From assembly GCA_015655615.1 (NCBI GenBank), contig JAATES010000401.1, forward strand, positions 1 through 5,085: a stretch of 5,085 nucleotides of DNA. Direction: 5' to 3'. The stretch is from Actinomycetales bacterium. Its GTDB lineage: Bacteria > Actinomycetota > Actinomycetes > Actinomycetales > Cellulomonadaceae. The translations under genes were made by a program, and so were the position numbers. The notes below the pieces were generated by a model. The model ran no database searches. It was not told the origin of the DNA and worked only from the letters and a program-made list of their open reading frames with translations. The first letter of the stretch is position 1. Every line of letters starts with the position of its first letter. Below are positions 1-5,085 of the stretch, in pieces.

Positions 1-165
1 ACACCGTCGCCCGACCGATCCGGCACCCTCACCAGCGCGTCGCCCACTCACCATGCCTGACCTGGGTTCTTGTCCTCCGCCGCGGCAGGGTCTCCCGCCC
101 CGGGGTGGACAGGGCTCCGCCCTCGTATTGGGCTAGAGCTCCATCCGCCGAGTCCCTGTTCCCCT
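1..165. other. Unassigned leader region, no recognisable gene
   Basis: No gene can be supported here. In the plus strand, frame 1 is open from the edge to a TGA at 58-60, frame 2 to a TAG at 134-136, and frame 3 to a TGA at 177-179 that would overlap the next start codon as ATGA. Frame 3 is the most GC3-rich over its length, but its predicted peptide is full of Arg, Pro and His and resembles no domain I know. One of these could be the 3' end of a gene starting outside the window; I cannot decide which. Confidence 0.3.
111..123. terminator. Short hairpin, possible terminator of an upstream gene
   Basis: AGGGC at 111-115 and GCCCT at 119-123 form a perfect 5-bp stem around a 3-base loop (TCC). 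It lies downstream of the frame-1 and before the frame-2 stop codons of any gene entering from the left, and upstream of the ribosome binding site of the next gene. There is no T tract after it, so a terminator role is only a guess; a stem this short is common by chance in GC-rich DNA. Confidence 0.2.
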
Positions 166-170
166 GGAGG
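166..170 (+). promoter_or_regulatory. Ribosome binding site of the Rv3235-family gene
   Basis: GGAGG at 166-170 stands 5 bases before the ATG at 176. It fixes the start, because the same reading frame is closed by a TAG at 134-136 and no better start lies in between. Confidence 0.8.
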
Positions 171-175
171 CGATC

Positions 176-649
176 ATGACCCTCGATCAACCGCTGCGGC
201 CGCATAGCACGCTCGGCAGGAGCCTCGGCCCTCCCGCCACCGCACCCGGTTCCTGCGCCCCTCCGGCTCGGGCCACGCTGGCCTCCCGTCTGCCACAGAC
301 GCCTGACGCAGCCTCCCTGGGCGGGCGAGTGGTCGTGATCGCCTACGAGGTACTCCTGGGACTGCGCACCGTCCAGCAGCTCGCACGGTGGGTCAGTCCC
401 GGTGTCCTGGGAGAGATCCACCGCCGCCAGCAACTCCTGGCGTCCTCCCGGGGGCCAGAGGCGCCAGCTGCACGTCGTCGCCTCGCCCATCAGTCCGTAC
501 GACTGATCCGGGTTGTGACGTGTCCGGTGAATCCCACCGTGGCCGAGGTCTCAGCCGTCATCAGCATAGGTTGCCGCTCCCACGCCGCAGCGGCCCGGGT
601 CGAGTACCACCGAGGACGACTCCGGGTCGGAGTCCTGATCCTCGGGTGA
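176..649 (+). CDS. Rv3235 family protein (DUF6459-like), function unknown
   Basis: This gene encodes 157 residues. Residues 1-45 are rich in Pro, Ala and Arg and look disordered. A helical segment follows at about 50-85 (VVVIAYEVLLGLRTVQQLAR, then WVSP and a basic IHRR); the 'LLG-R-xxQLARWVSPxV' pattern is what I recognise as typical of the actinobacterial Rv3235 family. After a variable basic linker (about 86-105), residues 107-157 alternate hydrophobic and polar residues as in a beta sheet: VRLIRVVTCP, then VAEVSAVISIG, then a strand pair ending RLRVGVLILG. There is no signal peptide, membrane helix or catalytic motif, so it is probably a small cytoplasmic protein. The role of the family is not known to me. 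A strong GGAGG precedes the ATG. The gene is convergent with the SDR gene downstream. As far as I recall, M. tuberculosis Rv3235 also lies near secA1 on the opposite strand, which supports the assignment. The family call is from memory of the motif. Confidence 0.75.
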   Translation: MTLDQPLRPHSTLGRSLGPPATAPGSCAPPARATLASRLPQTPDAASLGGRVVVIAYEVLLGLRTVQQLARWVSPGVLGEIHRRQQLLASSRGPEAPAARRRLAHQSVRLIRVVTCPVNPTVAEVSAVISIGCRSHAAAARVEYHRGRLRVGVLILG

Positions 650-651
650 CC

Positions 652-673
652 CGCGCTCCATGACTCCAGCGCG
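652..673. terminator. Dyad between convergent genes, possible bidirectional terminator
   Basis: CGCGCT at 652-657 and AGCGCG at 668-673 form a perfect 6-bp stem with a 10-base loop. It sits in the 44-bp gap between the two convergent stop codons (TGA at 647-649; TAG read on the minus strand at 694-696), which is where a shared terminator is expected. A smaller dyad (CGGG-TGA-CCCG, 643-653) overlaps the first stop codon. Neither has a T tract on either side, so the call rests on position and symmetry. Confidence 0.35.
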
Positions 674-693
674 AGCCACAGCCATGAGGGTCC

Positions 694-1650
694 CTACCGC
701 GCGGCGGACCTCTGGTGCCACACCGCAGCGGTGTCCTCCAGGATGCGCGCCCACGGCGTCGGCGTGATACCCAGGGACTCGGTCGTCTCGGCGCCGCCAG
801 CGACGAAGGGCGCGTCGAACTGATACAGGATTCCCGTGACCTCCCGGAGGAGCGGAACGAACAGGCCTCCTGCCCGCAGCGTCCATCGGGGAACCCGGCG
901 CAGCCGAGGCTCACCGAGCCCGCTCAGCTCGTTCAGGCGGCGAAGGACCTGCCGCGTGCTCTGGGCGGGGTTCGACGGCACGATCCACGCCGATCCCCAC
1001 GCTCGCTCATCCTGGCCGAGGGCCGCAAGAGTAGCCGCCACGTCCTCGATGGCCGTCCAGGTGTGCGGCTGGTCGGGATCGGCGAACACCGGCGCTGATC
1101 TGCCGCCGAGTGTGGCATCCGCGTACCTCGCCAGCATGGCGTTGCGGACCGGCAGCGTAGGACCGATGTAGTCCGATGCCCGAGCCTCGGTCACCCGAAC
1201 ACGCCCGGCCGCATGCGCGTCCAGCGCGGCTCGCCACATGCGCACCCGGAGCGCCCCCTTGTGATCGGACGGGTGCAGAGGGGACGTCCGGGTCATCTCA
1301 CCGGTGACCGGACCATAGCCGTAGAGATTGCTCGCGGTCACCAGTACGGCGCCAGTCCGCTCGGCAGCCGTCAGGATCGCCGCGGCGAGCGGCGGCCACT
1401 CCCGTTCCCACGCTGGGTACGCACCCGGGTTCGCACAGTTGTAAAGCACGTCCGCTCCGGTCGCGATCGAGCTGAGCACGTCGGCATCTGCGGCATCCGC
1501 GGCCACGGCCTCGACACCCGGAATGCCGCTATCCCGGCCGGTCCGGGTCACCACCCGCACCCGGGATCCCCCACGAGCCAGGCGCCCGGCAAGCGCGATG
1601 CCCACAGGGCCTGCACCGACGATCACATGACAAGGACTCTGAGCAGTCAT
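694..1650 (-). CDS. NAD-dependent epimerase/dehydratase-like protein (extended SDR fold, atypical active site)
   Basis: This gene encodes 318 residues, a normal length for an extended short-chain dehydrogenase/reductase. The N-terminus is a Rossmann fold: strand CHVIVGAG followed by G12-A-G14-P-V-G17, the dinucleotide-binding glycine motif. Arg36 at the end of the second strand hints at NADP, although the family is mixed. An acidic D52/D55 segment (AADAADADV) and the YNCANP stretch at 70-75 follow, as in epimerases. SNLYGYG at 107-113 matches the SSxxVYG-type strand that carries the catalytic Ser. The usual YxxxK is incomplete: Lys131 is present but position 127 is Pro, with no Tyr nearby, so standard oxidoreductase chemistry is doubtful. 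PHTWTAIEDVA at 195-205 matches the substrate-domain motif seen in epimerase-like proteins. No membrane segment or signal peptide is evident. Substrate and reaction are unknown. The start ATG follows a purine-rich GAAGGGG. It lies 81 bp after secA on the same strand and may be read through from it. Confidence 0.82.
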   Translation of the reverse strand: MTAQSPCHVIVGAGPVGIALAGRLARGGSRVRVVTRTGRDSGIPGVEAVAADAADADVLSSIATGADVLYNCANPGAYPAWEREWPPLAAAILTAAERTGAVLVTASNLYGYGPVTGEMTRTSPLHPSDHKGALRVRMWRAALDAHAAGRVRVTEARASDYIGPTLPVRNAMLARYADATLGGRSAPVFADPDQPHTWTAIEDVAATLAALGQDERAWGSAWIVPSNPAQSTRQVLRRLNELSGLGEPRLRRVPRWTLRAGGLFVPLLREVTGILYQFDAPFVAGGAETTESLGITPTPWARILEDTAAVWHQRSAAR

Positions 1651-1653
1651 GAT

Positions 1654-1665
1654 CCCCTTCTTCCC
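1654..1665 (-). promoter_or_regulatory. Ribosome binding site of the SDR gene
   Basis: Read on the minus strand, GGGAAGAAGGGG ends 3 bases before the ATG at 1650-1648. The purine run offers two overlapping anti-SD matches (GGAAG and AAGGGG). The upstream copy has the more normal spacing, the downstream one is close. It supports the ATG as the start. Confidence 0.55.
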
Positions 1666-1731
1666 AGGCGGAACCCGTCGAGAGGCTCAGCGTGAACCGA
1701 TGCCGTCACCGCCGTGCGCCGAGCGCCGAGG

Positions 1732-4635
<2,904 letters not shown>

Positions 4636-4641
4636 GCAAGT

Positions 4642-4646
4642 CTCCT
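4642..4646 (-). promoter_or_regulatory. Ribosome binding site deciding the secA start
   Basis: On the minus strand AGGAG (4646-4642) lies 6 bases before the GTG at 4635-4633. The more distal in-frame GTG at 4704-4702 has no comparable site within 15 bases: its upstream sequence reads AGGATGACTCT. Confidence 0.85.
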
Positions 4647-4661
4647 GGTTTCGGTGTCGGA

Positions 4662-4676
4662 CGGCGCCGAGCGCCG
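4662..4676 (-). other. Hairpin in the secA leader
   Basis: CGGCGC at 4662-4667 and GCGCCG at 4671-4676 form a perfect 6-bp GC-only stem with a 3-base loop. It ends 26 bases upstream of the secA start codon. If transcription starts near 4704 it would lie in the 5' untranslated leader and could affect translation or mRNA stability. This is a structural observation; no regulatory function is shown. Confidence 0.4.
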
Positions 4677-4710
4677 CAGTGCGCCGCCGATGGGCGCCAT
4701 TCACAGAGTC

Positions 4711-4716
4711 ATCCTA
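4711..4716 (-). promoter_or_regulatory. Possible -10 box of the secA promoter
   Basis: TAGGAT on the minus strand matches the actinobacterial -10 pattern TAnnnT, about 75 bases upstream of the secA start. At 16 to 18 bases further upstream I find no good -35 hexamer (GGCGAT at 17). A start at about 4704 would exclude the distal GTG from being translated and give a leader of roughly 70 bases. Weak on its own. Confidence 0.3.
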
Positions 4717-4784
4717 GGCGAGGGTCCTGGGATATCGCCTATTCGTGTGTGATTTCTCCCACAGCGAAGCCCCCTGCCCCGCAA

Positions 4785-4799
4785 GGTGATGAGATCACC
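4785..4799. promoter_or_regulatory. Perfect dyad in the hpf-secA gap, possible operator
   Basis: GGTGAT (4785-4790) and ATCACC (4794-4799) are exact inverted repeats separated by GAG. The dyad lies about 70 bases upstream of the possible -10 box of secA and about 60 bases downstream of the hpf hairpin on the minus strand. The spacing could suit a dimeric regulator site or a small RNA hairpin. No particular regulator can be named. Confidence 0.25.
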
Positions 4800-4860
4800 C
4801 TCGCGACAATCCCCGGCGGGCCGGATACAGAATCAGTGGGTGGCCGTCGCCCCGCAGGCT

Positions 4861-4894
4861 GGCCGGTGCAGGCGGATCCCGTCCCGCACCGGCC
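4861..4894 (-). terminator. Strong hairpin after hpf, likely terminator
   Basis: GGCCGGTGC at 4861-4869 and GCACCGGCC at 4886-4894 form a perfect 9-bp stem. The 16-base interior can pair further (4871-4872 with 4883-4884, and 4873-4875 with 4879-4881 around one bulge), giving an extended hairpin. It begins 28 bases after the hpf stop on the minus strand, where a terminator is expected. There is no T tract, but many actinobacterial terminators lack one. It implies that secA has its own promoter. Confidence 0.6.
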
Positions 4895-4922
4895 GTGCAC
4901 CGCAGGCCCAGCGACGCCCGTG

Positions 4923-5085
4923 CTAGGCCGGCTCACCGCCACAGGCGGTGTCGAGTGCGATGACGCCATAAGTCCAGCCGCGCCGCCGATAGGCCACCGA
5001 CGGGCGGCGGGTCTCGACGTCGATGAAGAGGTAGAAATCATGCCCGACCAGCTCCATCTCGTCGATAGCCTCCTCTACGGATATC
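4923..5085 (-). CDS. hpf: Long-form ribosome hibernation promoting factor, C-terminal domain (5' end outside window)
   Basis: Only the last 53 codons are present; the start and the N-terminal S30AE domain lie beyond the right edge. The visible peptide reads ISVEEAIDEMELVGHDFYLF, then IDVETRRPSVAYRRRGWTYG, then VIALDTACGGEPA and TAG. 'EEAxxxMELVGHDFxLFxDxET-RPSVxYRRRG..YGVI' is the hallmark of the C-terminal dimerisation domain of long HPF (family S30AE_C). Long HPF binds the 30S subunit in stationary phase and this domain pairs two ribosomes into an inactive 100S dimer; in mycobacteria the related MPY (Rv3241c) mainly protects 70S ribosomes. It is the gene upstream of secA on the same strand, as I recall in mycobacteria and many other actinobacteria. 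The domain looks intact, with a short extra tail after VIAL. The likely terminator follows directly. Confidence 0.92.
   Translation of the reverse strand, partial: ISVEEAIDEMELVGHDFYLFIDVETRRPSVAYRRRGWTYGVIALDTACGGEPA

Noticed and set aside
29..490. Minus-strand open frame opposite the Rv3235-family gene.
   Set aside because: The peptide is Arg/Gly-rich low complexity with no domain, and the plus-strand frame has a strong ribosome binding site and a family match.
551..1237. Several overlapping open frames on both strands within and beside the SDR gene.
   Set aside because: All are Arg/Pro/Ser-rich shadows of the SDR reading frame, which alone shows a complete recognisable fold.
1716..1728. 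13-base sequence GCGCCGAGCGCCG repeated exactly at 4664-4676, so that copies flank secA.
   Set aside because: A GC-only-type 13-mer recurring once in 5 kb of high-GC DNA is near chance expectation, and there is no longer homology around the copies.
4706..4716. Tiny upstream open frame ATG-ACT-CTG-TGA before secA, as a possible leader peptide.
   Set aside because: It has three codons, overlaps the putative -10 box and has no ribosome binding site, so it is unlikely to be transcribed or translated.
4739..5041. Minus-strand open frame of about 100 codons across the hpf tail and the gap.
   Set aside because: It runs in a different frame over the clear HPF C-terminal domain, its peptide is low complexity, and it crosses the terminator hairpin.

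Overview
This is a high-GC actinobacterial chromosome segment, probably from the Micrococcales or a relative; the genus cannot be fixed from the sequence. The evidence is strong G/C preference at codon third positions, a SecA1-type SecA with GTG start and actinobacterial motifs, a long-form HPF/MPY tail upstream of secA, and an Rv3235-type protein nearby. From memory, this neighbourhood resembles the Mycobacterium tuberculosis Rv3235 ... secA1 (Rv3240c) - Rv3241c region, so it looks like conserved housekeeping DNA. I see no mobile element, CRISPR array, tRNA or rRNA.

Layout. Bases 1-175 hold no gene I can identify; there is a small hairpin and then a ribosome binding site. A plus-strand gene at 176-649 encodes a 157-residue Rv3235-family protein of unknown function. 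It converges across a 44-bp gap, which holds a small dyad, on a minus-strand gene at 694-1650 for an NAD(P)-binding SDR/epimerase-like protein that lacks the usual catalytic tyrosine. Upstream of that on the same strand, 81 bp away, is secA (1732-4635), the motor ATPase of the Sec translocase, complete with its C-terminal zinc-binding motif. The SDR gene may be read through from secA, since the gap shows no convincing terminator.

Upstream of secA lie 287 bp of non-coding DNA (4636-4922). They contain the secA ribosome binding site, a leader hairpin, a weak -10-like box, a short perfect dyad, and a strong hairpin that probably terminates the preceding gene. That gene, cut by the window edge at 4923-5085, is the 3' end of a long-form ribosome hibernation promoting factor, of which only the C-terminal dimerisation domain is visible.

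Functionally, secA (protein export) and hpf (ribosome dimerisation and protection in stationary phase) are neighbours on the same strand, but the hairpin and long gap suggest separate transcription. The SDR and Rv3235-type proteins have no demonstrated link to either. I found no convincing undescribed system here. The points most worth a second look are the degenerate SDR active site, the unexplained secA upstream region and the function of the Rv3235-family protein.
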